Positions 31,238 through 38,881 of a DNA stretch of 64,000 bases are shown here, one piece after another. The stretch is from Paenibacillus amylolyticus. GTDB taxonomy: Bacteria; Bacillota; Bacilli; Paenibacillales; Paenibacillaceae. The notes under the pieces are model-generated. The model was not told the DNA's origin. It saw only the letters and a list, made by a program, of their open reading frames with translations, and ran no database searches. The first letter of the stretch is position 1; every line of letters begins with the position of its first letter. The DNA lies in NCBI RefSeq assembly GCF_003719335.1, contig NZ_RIAS01000001.1, forward strand, positions 744,001-808,000, in the 5' to 3' direction. The position numbers and the translations under genes are program-made.

Positions 31238-32243
31238 ATAAGACTTCAGACAAGATAGAGGATTTCAAAGCTCGAAGAACCACACCTCTCAATCCCGCAT
31301 CAAAGTCATCCTGGAACGAGCTCTGGTGTACAATCTCCGGCAACGTCGGCATCTCATGCTCTTTTACATATTGTCTCCACGCTGAGTCGAGCACCTCTCT
31401 CTTCACTCGGTCCTGATAGATCACAATCTGATGAGGGGCAACAACAGCATTAACCGTTTGTATAATCCGGCACACATGACCCGTATAGTCCTCGTTGCTC
31501 ATTTCCTGTTTCCAGTCGGGTGAATACGGAAGATATTTGATCTCACCGAACATCCCGTTTTTGCCACGAATGATTTGTCCGTTCAACACCATGCCCATGC
31601 CAGGCGGGTAACGATTTGGAAAATAAATGCCTGCCACATCCTGCCCCTTTGTATGCATATGCTGTGTGTAGTAGCCGCTAACCGCTGCATTGACATCATT
31701 CTCGACAATAACAGGCAACTGAAACTCACGCTCGATCTCCCGAATCAGATGGGAATGAATAAGCTCATCATGGCTGCTTACCGTGATATCCCCGTCGACA
31801 GCCTGACCCGGGATACCTATTCCGATCATATGGATGGAAGGATGTGCCGCGATGAAACGTGTTATAAGTTGCAACACATGCTTTTTATCAAAAACAGGCA
31901 GCATGTTCTCCTCCTTCAACACAACCTCATTCTCGAGATTGATTACCGTGGCCGAGATTAACCCCTGACCTTTCATTTCTTTCATGGACAAAACTAGCGC
32001 AAGTCTATAATTGTAATTATATCGGTATGCTTGGGCAGGGCGACCGCCGTTCGATGGAACGATCTGATCTTGAATCAGCTCTCCGCCATCACATAACTCC
32101 TGAATTAGAGCGTTAATGGTAACTACACTAAGGTTCGTTAATGAAGCAAGCTGCGGTTTCGTTGCGGTTTCCTGTTGCTGCATGACTTCACGCACATTAT
32201 TCATATTGATGTGTTTCATCATTGTAGCGTTCGCTTTTTTCAT
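31236..32243 (-). CDS. ROK-family transcriptional regulator
   Basis: The 335-residue protein has an N-terminal winged helix (about 1-75, TKPQLASLTNLSVVTINALI) and a sugar-kinase-like ROK domain with MIGIGIPGQ and VIVENDVNAAVSGYY. Such proteins usually repress sugar or amino-sugar genes and release DNA when they bind a sugar. The canonical zinc-binding cysteine cluster is not visible, so it may lack the metal site. The ATG at 32243 follows GAGAGG. A 38-residue membrane peptide gene is just upstream. The regulated genes may include the HAD/acetyltransferase pair. Confidence 0.88.
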   Translation of the reverse strand: MKKANATMMKHINMNNVREVMQQQETATKPQLASLTNLSVVTINALIQELCDGGELIQDQIVPSNGGRPAQAYRYNYNYRLALVLSMKEMKGQGLISATVINLENEVVLKEENMLPVFDKKHVLQLITRFIAAHPSIHMIGIGIPGQAVDGDITVSSHDELIHSHLIREIEREFQLPVIVENDVNAAVSGYYTQHMHTKGQDVAGIYFPNRYPPGMGMVLNGQIIRGKNGMFGEIKYLPYSPDWKQEMSNEDYTGHVCRIIQTVNAVVAPHQIVIYQDRVKREVLDSAWRQYVKEHEMPTLPEIVHQSSFQDDFDAGLRGVVLRALKSSILSEVL

Positions 32244-32342
32244 AAGCCTCTCGTTTCTACTCCGGTTCAACAGACCAAAGCAATTGTATTGATGTTATTG
32301 CATTCCATATCATAACATTATACATCGCTTTGCACATAATGC

Positions 32343-32459
32343 TCATTCAAACAGGTCATCTATAGATCGTACAGGTTGCACGTCCATCGACTGATTGGAA
32401 AGAGCCATATTTGCATAAACACCTGCCCAGATGATAAGAGCCATAATTAAATATGCCAT
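32343..32459 (-). CDS. 38-residue membrane peptide upstream of the ROK gene
   Basis: The frame opens with a strong AAGGAGGAGAACG ribosome binding site and reads MAYLIMALIIWAGVYANMAL followed by a hydrophilic tail of about 18 residues. The first 20 residues form one membrane helix. It is followed about 100 bases later by the ROK gene on the same strand, and preceded by the ACTTTATAAAGT palindrome. Such a good site and coherent topology in a short frame argue for translation. The role is unknown. Confidence 0.6.
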   Translation of the reverse strand: MAYLIMALIIWAGVYANMALSNQSMDVQPVRSIDDLFE

Positions 32460-32521
32460 CGTTCTCCTCCTTATTTCTTGTTTCACTTGTTTGTGAGTGA
32501 ATGCACCCTCTTAATAAACTT

Positions 32522-32552
32522 ACTTTATAAAGTTTGTTTTATAAGTATGCAG
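32522..32552. promoter_or_regulatory. Palindromic operator candidate upstream of the ROK operon
   Basis: ACTTTATAAAGT (32522-32533) is a perfect 12-base palindrome and is followed by TTTATAAGTATGCAG (32538-32552). Both resemble the TTTATAAAGTGTGCAG element before the HAD gene. The site lies about 65 bases upstream of the small membrane peptide. Confidence 0.5.
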
Positions 32553-32658
32553 ACTTGATTAATCATTGTCAACAAGGAAAAGCAAGCTAATCGTTGTAAA
32601 AGGTATCTCATTGCCCTTTACTAACTGATTCAGCAGAAATGGATGTATCCAGTAACAT

Positions 32659-33114
32659 TTATACTGTGTATCTTCGTTGTGTTTCTGGCAGCAATGTTAC
32701 GACCTGGATGCCCAGCCCCCAAGCAAAATAGAGCAAATGAACGGGAGTTACGCATTGGATAAAGTACACTTGCACAAAGATCCAAACGAGCAGAGCATTT
32801 CCTGTATACAAGGAAAAAGTCCACGCCCAGTGACGTTCGGAGTAAAGATTCAACTTTTCCGCTAACGACCAATGAGACCTTTTCAACAGAGCCATACCAA
32901 TCACTACAGGAAAAACTCCAAGAACCAGCAACAATATCATTCCAGGAATAAAAAAATTAGCAAAAGGGGAGTTTTCCAGCAACGAAACAGGCATATTCAA
33001 CATACCTCCGGATGGATCAATCGTCAGCATCAATCCTCCCACAATTGCTCCAACCCCAAGCAAGCCATGCATTGTTGCAAGTAGGTATGATTTGTTTGCA
33101 GGCTGTGTCATCAT
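32659..33114 (-). CDS. Unknown integral membrane protein, about four helices
   Basis: The 151-residue protein has about four hydrophobic segments (LLGVGAIVGGLMLTI, FIPGMILLLVLGVFPVVIGM, WTFSLYTGNALLVWIFVQVYF, HLLYFAWGLGIQVVTLL). The ATG follows GGGGAG by 6 bases. It is monocistronic and divergent from the small SOS-linked gene. The family is not recognised, though similar small four-helix proteins are common in Paenibacillus and Bacillus. Confidence 0.7.
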   Translation of the reverse strand: MMTQPANKSYLLATMHGLLGVGAIVGGLMLTIDPSGGMLNMPVSLLENSPFANFFIPGMILLLVLGVFPVVIGMALLKRSHWSLAEKLNLYSERHWAWTFSLYTGNALLVWIFVQVYFIQCVTPVHLLYFAWGLGIQVVTLLPETQRRYTV

Positions 33115-33257
33115 CCATCACTCCCCGTATCTTCTTTTGCACATGCTATCGTTCGATTAACATAAGCGACACTCGCTATACTCATTTTCTCACAAACAAG
33201 GAGATAAACCTGTGTTCCTTTTCACTAGCAGGATCATACCATTCCTTATGGTAAAAC

Positions 33258-33286
33258 TTGATAAAAGAACGTATGTTCGGTATAAT
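33258..33286 (+). promoter_or_regulatory. Sigma-A promoter with an embedded LexA/SOS box
   Basis: TTGATA and TATAAT are 17 bases apart, a nearly ideal promoter. GAACGTATGTTC (33267-33278) lies between them, an excellent match to the Gram-positive SOS box CGAACRNRYGTTYC. A repressor bound there would block polymerase. The following gene starts at 33321. Confidence 0.75.
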
Positions 33287-33320
33287 GTTTCTATACACTG
33301 AATGAGCGAGGCATAATACG

Positions 33321-33521
33321 ATGGATGACAAATTTATCAAGGAATTACGTAAGATCAGCCGTGACGACAGACGCCGATCCGAGTTCATGATTCAGGGCTT
33401 GAAGGAAACATTACAGGAACGCAAAGAGGAAGGTTTGTTGAAGCGATGGATGCGGCGGCGAAAGACGAAGAAAAACATCTCTGAGCGATTTAGCTCTGAT
33501 ACCTCTTCAAGTCATAAATAA
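33321..33521 (+). CDS. Small basic protein under an SOS-type promoter
   Basis: The 66-residue protein starts MDDKFIKELRKISRDDRRRS, continues with a charged helix (QGLKETLQERKEEGLLKRW) and ends in a very basic tail (RRRKTKKN). It has no membrane segment. I do not recognise it. Its promoter carries a LexA-type operator, so it is probably induced by DNA damage. The ribosome binding site (GAGCGAGG) is modest. It could be a DNA-binding or protease-regulating factor. A (TAAA)5 tract follows the stop. Confidence 0.65.
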   Translation: MDDKFIKELRKISRDDRRRSEFMIQGLKETLQERKEEGLLKRWMRRRKTKKNISERFSSDTSSSHK

Positions 33522-33551
33522 ATAAATAAATAAATAGATAGACTTCAAAGC

Positions 33552-33578
33552 AAAAGAGGAGGCCACATAAGCCTCCCT
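33552..33578 (-). terminator. Terminator between the SOS gene and the cyclase
   Basis: GGAGGC and GCCTCC flank an 8-base loop, with TCTTTTGCTTT following on the minus strand, so it mainly serves the cyclase gene. Confidence 0.55.
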
Positions 33579-33643
33579 TGATTCACTACATATATTTTAG
33601 AATGTTAAAGTAGTTCCTACTTACAGTATGGTCAGATGCACCT

Positions 33644-34381
33644 TTAAGGCAGGATGGCAAATGAACGAACCGGGAATCCTGATGCCTTCTCCGCTTTAGG
33701 TACGATGTTGAATATGACAGCTCCTTTAGCGGGAACCTGATCCAGGTTCGTTAACAATTCGACCTGGTAAGTATCCTGTGCAAGCACATAATACTCCGCT
33801 AACAGGGCTCCGTTCTTCTGGTAATCTACCGCGGCATCTGTATCAAACGTTTCATGACCAATCGCTTGAATATTGCGTTCTTCGAACAGGAATTTTAATG
33901 CAGCAACAGACCATCCGGGCGCATGGCTATTCCCAACGGCATCCTTGTTGTCAAAGTCTTCATGGTTCGGCCAGCGTTTACTCCAATCGGTTCGCAAAGC
34001 GACGAAGCTGCCTGCTTCAATCTTGCCATACTCCCGCTCGAATTCGAGGATATGCTCTACTTCCAAGGTGAAATCGGGATTACTCTCTACAGCAGCAGAG
34101 TGATCAATTACGACGAGCGGCAAGACCAGCTCTTTGAGTCCCAATTCGTCCAAGTAACGTGTATCGCGCACAAAATGAATCGGTGCATCCAGATGGGTGC
34201 CGTACTGGCCGGGAAACTTGAAGCTTTGAGCGAAGAAACCTTGATCATGATTAAACAACGTATCAAACTCCGCAGCATCAAAAGCAGAAAAATGCGGCGA
34301 TGCCGGACCGAAGGTATGGGTCAGATCTACCCATTTCTTTTCTTTTAACAGCTGAATCGCTTGAATAAGTTCATTGGTCAT
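33644..34381 (-). CDS. Cyclase-family metallohydrolase (kynurenine-formamidase-like)
   Basis: The 245-residue protein has the family signature VDLTHTFGPASPHFSAF near the start and GTHLDAPIHFVRD near residue 65, where His and Asp bind the metal. Related enzymes hydrolyse cyclic or formyl amide substrates. The ATG at 34381 follows AGGTG; an earlier ATG lacks a site. It is monocistronic. The real substrate cannot be told from the sequence, since this family includes many uncharacterised members. Confidence 0.85.
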   Translation of the reverse strand: MTNELIQAIQLLKEKKWVDLTHTFGPASPHFSAFDAAEFDTLFNHDQGFFAQSFKFPGQYGTHLDAPIHFVRDTRYLDELGLKELVLPLVVIDHSAAVESNPDFTLEVEHILEFEREYGKIEAGSFVALRTDWSKRWPNHEDFDNKDAVGNSHAPGWSVAALKFLFEERNIQAIGHETFDTDAAVDYQKNGALLAEYYVLAQDTYQVELLTNLDQVPAKGAVIFNIVPKAEKASGFPVRSFAILP

Positions 34382-34466
34382 CCGTTTCACCTCATATGCA
34401 GAATAGAATAAATTCCCCCTATTATATATCAACGTTGCACATTGGTGAAGAATCTAAGTTAATTTG

Positions 34467-34568
34467 TTAGTAGGTACATGCCTTGCCTATCCTAGGAAGC
34501 GAATTCTTACATATTACCAAGGAACCCAACACTGGAATAATCTTTTGATAGTTGTTTTTAATAAGCAT
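34467..34568 (-). CDS. Candidate 33-residue peptide
   Basis: A strong TTTTTGGAGGTCAACA site precedes an ATG that opens a 33-residue frame reading MLIKNNYQKIIPVLGSLVIC followed by a short Cys-containing tail. Short hydrophobic-then-basic peptides of this kind may be signal peptides or small secreted factors. There is no partner gene that would support that. It lies in the AT-rich stretch with other doubtful ORFs. Confidence 0.35.
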   Translation of the reverse strand: MLIKNNYQKIIPVLGSLVICKNSLPRIGKACTY

Positions 34569-34720
34569 TGTTGACCTCCAAAAATTAACATAGTTCAGCA
34601 CTTATTCCGATAAAGAGACAGCGGCGGTGTCGATAAATGCCGTGCGCGGCGGGCCGCTATCTCAGCCGGTGGATACTTGGGAAAGTCTGTATCCTTATTG
34701 CATCCCATATCAGTGATATG

Positions 34721-34930
34721 CTAAGGCACATCATCCTGAATATAAACAGAGTTGCTAACAAGCGTATTCGCCACCTTCTCTAAAGCTTTTTCCTTCCAGC
34801 AACGCGGCACGATACAGAACTGAACAATACCCGTCCATGTTCCCACGCAGCAACCCCGACATTTTTCAGGTTGTTTCTCTGAAACCCTCGGAATAGCCGG
34901 CTCATTTCTGCTGTAAAAGTGACCTTCCAT
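34721..34930 (-). CDS. Candidate 69-residue cysteine-containing protein
   Basis: GGAGG lies 7 bases before the ATG. The product (MEGHFYSRNEPAIPRV, then CRGCC and QFCIVPRCW) has five cysteines in 21 residues, which might bind metal or form disulphides. A terminator-like hairpin just upstream (34947-34976) would have to be read through. I do not recognise the family and cannot exclude a chance frame. Confidence 0.35.
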   Translation of the reverse strand: MEGHFYSRNEPAIPRVSEKQPEKCRGCCVGTWTGIVQFCIVPRCWKEKALEKVANTLVSNSVYIQDDVP

Positions 34931-34946
34931 ACTCTTGCCTCCAATA

Positions 34947-34976
34947 CAAAAAGGCCGCTCACATGAGCGACCTTCT
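34947..34976 (-). terminator. Hairpin terminator in the 35-kb region
   Basis: AAGGCCGCTC and GAGCGACCTT flank CACAT, with T5 after it on the minus strand. It lies between the lipoprotein gene and the cysteine-rich ORF and may stop readthrough from upstream. Confidence 0.6.
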
Positions 34977-35203
34977 TATTTACGTTATTATAACGATTTA
35001 AGATAACATGCTATAACTTCGTATTTGCTTCACATTTTAAAGATATATTTTCCCACTATTATCGCAAACAACATCCACTTCACTGTTAGAATTAGTTCTT
35101 GCATTTTTTGAGCATACGGAGCGAAGAACTTGTTAACACATATCAACCCCCTTTTTTTCTTTGGTAAGTGATTTTTTTATAAATTCGTGCTCTAAAAAGG
35201 TAA

Positions 35204-35380
35204 AAAATCAAGTTGGTTGTAAAAATATGCGTATATTCAAAGAAAATATGGATTTTATCTTACGTACAAGGACTAAATGACAAAGAAATAGCCAGAATAT
35301 TGGGAGTATCTCAACAAAACATCTCGAAACACCGCTTAAAAGCTCTAACTAAATTGCGCATTAACCGTTTTACGATATAA
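35204..35380 (+). pseudogene. Sigma-70 region-4 fragment, remnant of a sigma factor
   Basis: The frame ends LSYVQGLNDKEIARILGVSQ then QNISKHRLKALTKLR, a clear sigma region 4 helix-turn-helix with the YVQGLNDKEIARILG core. There is no start codon or preceding regions 2-3; the upstream codons are AT-rich and unrelated. This is the C-terminal end of a sigma factor of the phage/plasmid or small-clade type. It ends at TAA 35380, followed at once by a terminator. Confidence 0.65.
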
Positions 35381-35383
35381 ACA

Positions 35384-35419
35384 AGAATGTCAGCCTTTGA
35401 AGCTGACATTCTTTATTTC
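35384..35419. terminator. Bidirectional terminator between sigma remnant and lipoprotein
   Basis: AGAATGTCAGC and GCTGACATTCT are perfectly complementary around a short loop, with TTTATTT on the plus side. It ends both the sigma remnant and the convergent lipoprotein transcript. Confidence 0.85.
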
Positions 35420-36009
35420 TCCGAAATTTTTTTAATCTCAAAAATAGTTGCCTCTGATAACAAGATAAGCCTCTCATTATTAACAACAAAAAAACTTAAA
35501 CTTACAGGTATACTCATTTTTGTAGAAGGGTTGCTTACACCTATTGCTTTTACTACATCATTTTCATTTAAGTCTGGAATATCTATTTTATATGATCTAT
35601 AAAAGGAATCTTTATTATTGCATGTCGCTGTAATCTCATATATTGGGTTTCTTAGTTCAGTTTGATATTGACTGTAGTTTTTAATTCCTTTTGATGAAAA
35701 TAAGTCTTTTTTGATAAGGATTTCATCCCCAATAAATTTTTGACCTGTTGGATATTCAGAGGCATCATTATATGAATTTGCAAATCCTAAATGCTTCTCA
35801 ACTTTCCAAGTTCCATAAAAATAATTTTCAGTTTCACTATCCAAACTTGTACGCTCTGCAGAACAGTAATCACTATTTTGCTGTGTTGTTACTTGTTTCC
35901 TGGGAGACTCGCCGGAACCTTGCGTGTCGGTTGCAGGCTTAACTGATCCACCACATCCTGAAAGCAAGATAAAGCTCAACACCATCAATACACCGATTAC
36001 TTTTTTCAA
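35413..36009 (-). CDS. Unknown lipoprotein
   Basis: The 198-residue protein has a lipoprotein signal peptide ending LLSGCGG (Cys20), then a polar linker (about 22-50) and a small globular domain with GTWKVEKHLGFA, a lipocalin-like opening. Codons are AT-richer than in neighbouring genes, fitting acquisition from elsewhere. It has no obvious partner. The function is unknown. Confidence 0.75.
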   Translation of the reverse strand: MKKVIGVLMVLSFILLSGCGGSVKPATDTQGSGESPRKQVTTQQNSDYCSAERTSLDSETENYFYGTWKVEKHLGFANSYNDASEYPTGQKFIGDEILIKKDLFSSKGIKNYSQYQTELRNPIYEITATCNNKDSFYRSYKIDIPDLNENDVVKAIGVSNPSTKMSIPVSLSFFVVNNERLILLSEATIFEIKKISEK

Positions 36010-36649
36010 TCCTAAAATCTCCTTTTGTCTACATAGCAGAAATTATATCAGAGCAAACGAACCTAAAAATGACATAACATTAACATTATTTACGATTAAA
36101 GTTAATTTTATGTTATATGATCACAATCATTAAAATGCTTAAACAGTGCGGAGCGTTCATGATGCAGCCATGCCTTCCCCGATCTGCCCGTAGGCCCTTT
36201 CTCATAAATATGATTATCGTTTTTCTTTAAGACCACCTTAAGTTAGTAGCAATGAAACTTCGTCATTCTCACTGTTTCTCAAATTTAGTTTCTTTATCTC
36301 GGCATAAGTAAACCTATTTCCCCTTCATCATTTCGTCCTCTTCCATAATAAATTGTTACAAAATCCAATGTCCGATTGAATTTCCTTCCAAGAATAACAA
36401 TCTTGCTACTACTCCTTCGTAGGGATCTATTAGATTATTTATTGCAAAACGGACATTGTTAGATATTGCCGCTTGTCCTTCATAATGACCGAATTTGCTG
36501 TGACATCCGCAGTCAGTTCATGTCCTGATTTCCGTTTTGAAACCGCTCCAGTATTCCTCTTCACTGAAAAGTATGTGCTCACCATGTTGCATTGATTCTT
36601 TGTACAAATAATATGGTTTGAAAAATACATATAACCAAACAAGAAAGAC
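36010..36649. other. AT-rich intergenic stretch, mostly unexplained
   Basis: Apart from a possible PAS-like remnant on the minus strand at 36439-36651, I see no gene, RNA or repeat in these 640 bases. Stops occur in all frames. The left part is the likely promoter region of the lipoprotein gene at 36009. Confidence 0.5.
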
Positions 36650-36651
36650 AA
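36439..36651 (-). pseudogene. Possible PAS-domain remnant
   Basis: A 70-codon frame contains VSKRKSGHELTADVTANSVI followed by MKDKRQYLTMSVLQ, which resembles the end of a PAS sensor domain (a K-x-G strand pattern followed by IVRDI-like end). The N-terminal part does not fit, and the frame ends shortly after. It could be a scrap of a decayed sensor gene, or chance. Confidence 0.25.
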
Positions 36652-36680
36652 AAAAGCCGCTCTCCTGTATGGAGAACGGC
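36650..36680 (-). terminator. Terminator after the oxidoreductase gene
   Basis: GCCGCTCTCC and GGAGAACGGC pair with one mismatch, and six T residues follow on the minus strand. Confidence 0.82.
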
Positions 36681-36769
36681 GACTGAACTACAGGCTGAAG
36701 AACGTAATTCCTCTGATATTTAATCCAACGTCCATCTTCGGCTTACTCGGTCATCTCACCCATTCCAGA

Positions 36770-37696
36770 CTAACCCGCAGTAATGACCAGCTTGCCCCGC
36801 GTATGATGTGATTCACTTTTTTCGTGAGCATCGCGCAAACCCTGTTCAGTGAGCGGATACGTTTCATCAATGATCGATTTCAGTTTTCCGGCAGCCGCAA
36901 GTTCGGCCAACTGTTCCAGTTGATCCCCTTTGGGTTCCATCATGAACACGTTACCTGTTACCCCAGCTTCTTTCGCTAGCTTCTCATCTGGCTGTTCCAC
37001 AAGTGATACCAGACGTCCTCCAGACTTTAACACCTTGAAGCTGTCTAGCTGGATGTCACCGCCCATCGTATCCAGTACGACATCGTAGTCTGAGAGAATT
37101 TGCGAGAAATCCTGTTCCTTATAGTTAATGAAATGATCCACTCCCAACGAGCGAAGCAATTCTTCGTTTGCTGCACTCGCCGTGGAAGCCACTTCAGCGC
37201 CTAACGATTTGGCAATTTGAATGGCATATGTGCCTACTCCACCCGCACCGGCATGAATGAGCACCTTTTGTCCTTTGCCCAAACGGCCATGATCAACAAG
37301 TGCTTGCCAGGCTGTCATTGCGGCGAGTGGAATCGCTGCTGCCTCCTCGAAGCTCAATTGTTCAGGAATGCGAGCCACGATATCTGCATCTACAGCAACA
37401 TATTCCGCATAGGTTCCGAATTGACGTGGGCGGGCGAATACGCGATCCCCTTCTCTGAAACGAGTCACGTTCGAACCTGCTTCAACCACGGTACCTGCCA
37501 CGTCACCGCCCAAAATCATCGGCAGCTGATCCGCTGCTTCTTTCAAGTGACCTTGTCTTATTTTGAAGTCCACCGGATTCACAGAAGTTGCATGTGTGCG
37601 GATCAATACCTGATTCACACCGCATGCCGGCTTCTCTACTTCCTTTTCCTTTAATTGTTCGGGTCCGCCAAATGCTTCAATGACAATAGCTTTCAT
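36770..37696 (-). CDS. NADPH-dependent quinone/zinc-free MDR oxidoreductase
   Basis: The 308-residue protein is a medium-chain dehydrogenase of the quinone oxidoreductase type. It opens MKAIVIEAFGGPEQL, has the nucleotide-binding AGAGGVGTYAIQIAKSLGA near residue 150 and lacks zinc-binding cysteines. The ATG at 37696 is chosen because a GCAGGG site precedes it; the earlier ATG at 37780 has none. It is monocistronic with a terminator. The likely job is reduction of quinones or enones, perhaps under oxidative or electrophile stress. Confidence 0.9.
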   Translation of the reverse strand: MKAIVIEAFGGPEQLKEKEVEKPACGVNQVLIRTHATSVNPVDFKIRQGHLKEAADQLPMILGGDVAGTVVEAGSNVTRFREGDRVFARPRQFGTYAEYVAVDADIVARIPEQLSFEEAAAIPLAAMTAWQALVDHGRLGKGQKVLIHAGAGGVGTYAIQIAKSLGAEVASTASAANEELLRSLGVDHFINYKEQDFSQILSDYDVVLDTMGGDIQLDSFKVLKSGGRLVSLVEQPDEKLAKEAGVTGNVFMMEPKGDQLEQLAELAAAGKLKSIIDETYPLTEQGLRDAHEKSESHHTRGKLVITAG

Positions 37697-37840
37697 GTTG
37701 AATCCCTGCCTTTCTTTAAATGGAATGACATGTGAAGGGTTATGCTCATACTCTTCTCTATTTATGATTACCCCATTCATCGGTTGACTTGACTTGAAGT
37801 CACCGCATTTTCATTCGATAAATCAGACACGAGTTCAAAG

Positions 37841-38788
37841 CTAATGAATTTTTCGCAAAAATCTTAAAACCGCTTCTTCCAATTGACTCAAGCCGGGCTG
37901 CTCTATCGGAAAATGACCTGCTCCCTCCAAAATGACACACTCCTTCTCCACGGGCAGACGGTCAAAAAAGGGTTGGCTGAACTGTAACGGAGTCATTGGG
38001 TCTATCTCAGGATGAACCAGCAAAACCGGACACTGACTGAATCGATCCGGGCTAACCTCCGGCGTTTTATTCAGGAAAGTTCTTAATAATTCCAGAGGCA
38101 CAGACGTAGCCGCTGCCTGTGGATCATTCATAATGAGACGGGTTAGGTCCTTGTTGTTCGTAATCAGATCCATTCGAGAAATCCGTTTAACCGAGATTCG
38201 TACAGCATCTAATACAGCAGGGAAAATATCCATCATGCGTTTCCCCACACGACTGACGAACCGATTCGGAGCAATCTGATCGCGCATATACGGATCACTC
38301 GTATCTACAAATGTTGTTGCAATTAACCCCTTCACATGTTTGTTCCTTACACTGACGTGATAAGCCAGCATACCACCAATACTGCTGCCCAATACAACGA
38401 AAGGTATGCCGTCTTTCTCATACTCCCTCTCCATAAGGTCATCTAACAGTGTAATCCATAACTCATAGTTTATTCGCGTGCCATGCAGTGCGTAGCTAAG
38501 ACCGTACGGCGGCAGATCAGGTGATATCACCTCGTATCCATGTTGTTGCAACATTCGTGCATAAGGAGCGAGTAACCTGCCATTCCCCCCAGCGCCATGA
38601 ATAAATAGTATTTTCACAGGCGAGTCTGCAACAGGTAATCGGTCAATATGAAGATGGATTCCATGGCTTTCCCACCACTCCTCCTCAGGGACGGTATTCT
38701 CATCCAACCTGACTTCTTCAGGAAAAAATGACTGATATTGCTTCCAATATAAATGTGTTGTTCTATAAGATGGCAAGCTTTCTCGCAT
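37841..38788 (-). CDS. Alpha/beta hydrolase
   Basis: The 315-residue protein has the family oxyanion motif FIHGAGGNG, the nucleophile Ser in VVLGSSIGGML (about 145), an acidic residue region near VHPEIDPMTP (about 265) and the His in LEGAGHFPIEQ (about 292). It is cytoplasmic, as it lacks a signal peptide. Substrate unknown. It may be an esterase, lipase or thioesterase. It lies 91 bases after the expansin terminator region and is probably monocistronic. Confidence 0.88.
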   Translation of the reverse strand: MRESLPSYRTTHLYWKQYQSFFPEEVRLDENTVPEEEWWESHGIHLHIDRLPVADSPVKILFIHGAGGNGRLLAPYARMLQQHGYEVISPDLPPYGLSYALHGTRINYELWITLLDDLMEREYEKDGIPFVVLGSSIGGMLAYHVSVRNKHVKGLIATTFVDTSDPYMRDQIAPNRFVSRVGKRMMDIFPAVLDAVRISVKRISRMDLITNNKDLTRLIMNDPQAAATSVPLELLRTFLNKTPEVSPDRFSQCPVLLVHPEIDPMTPLQFSQPFFDRLPVEKECVILEGAGHFPIEQPGLSQLEEAVLRFLRKIH

Positions 38789-38813
38789 ATGTACGCTCCT
38801 TTTTCACTACATC

Positions 38814-38840
38814 AAAAAAGCCGTACGATGTACGACTTTA
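38814..38840 (-). terminator. Terminator after the expansin gene
   Basis: GTCGTAC and GTACGGC arms are followed by six T residues on the minus strand, about 40 bases after the expansin stop. Confidence 0.7.
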
Positions 38841-38881
38841 AAACTCCTCTATGATCATACTTATTTTGATTCACATTTCAT

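Noticed and set aside
33212..33300. A 29-codon frame with GTG start after AAGGAG, overlapping the SOS promoter
   Set aside because: It would run through the promoter elements and ends at the expected transcription start; probably chance.
34583..34708. A short GC-rich frame on the minus strand (starting MGCNKDTDFP)
   Set aside because: No ribosome binding site and no neighbouring support; the patch was also compared with c-di-GMP-I riboswitch features and does not match.
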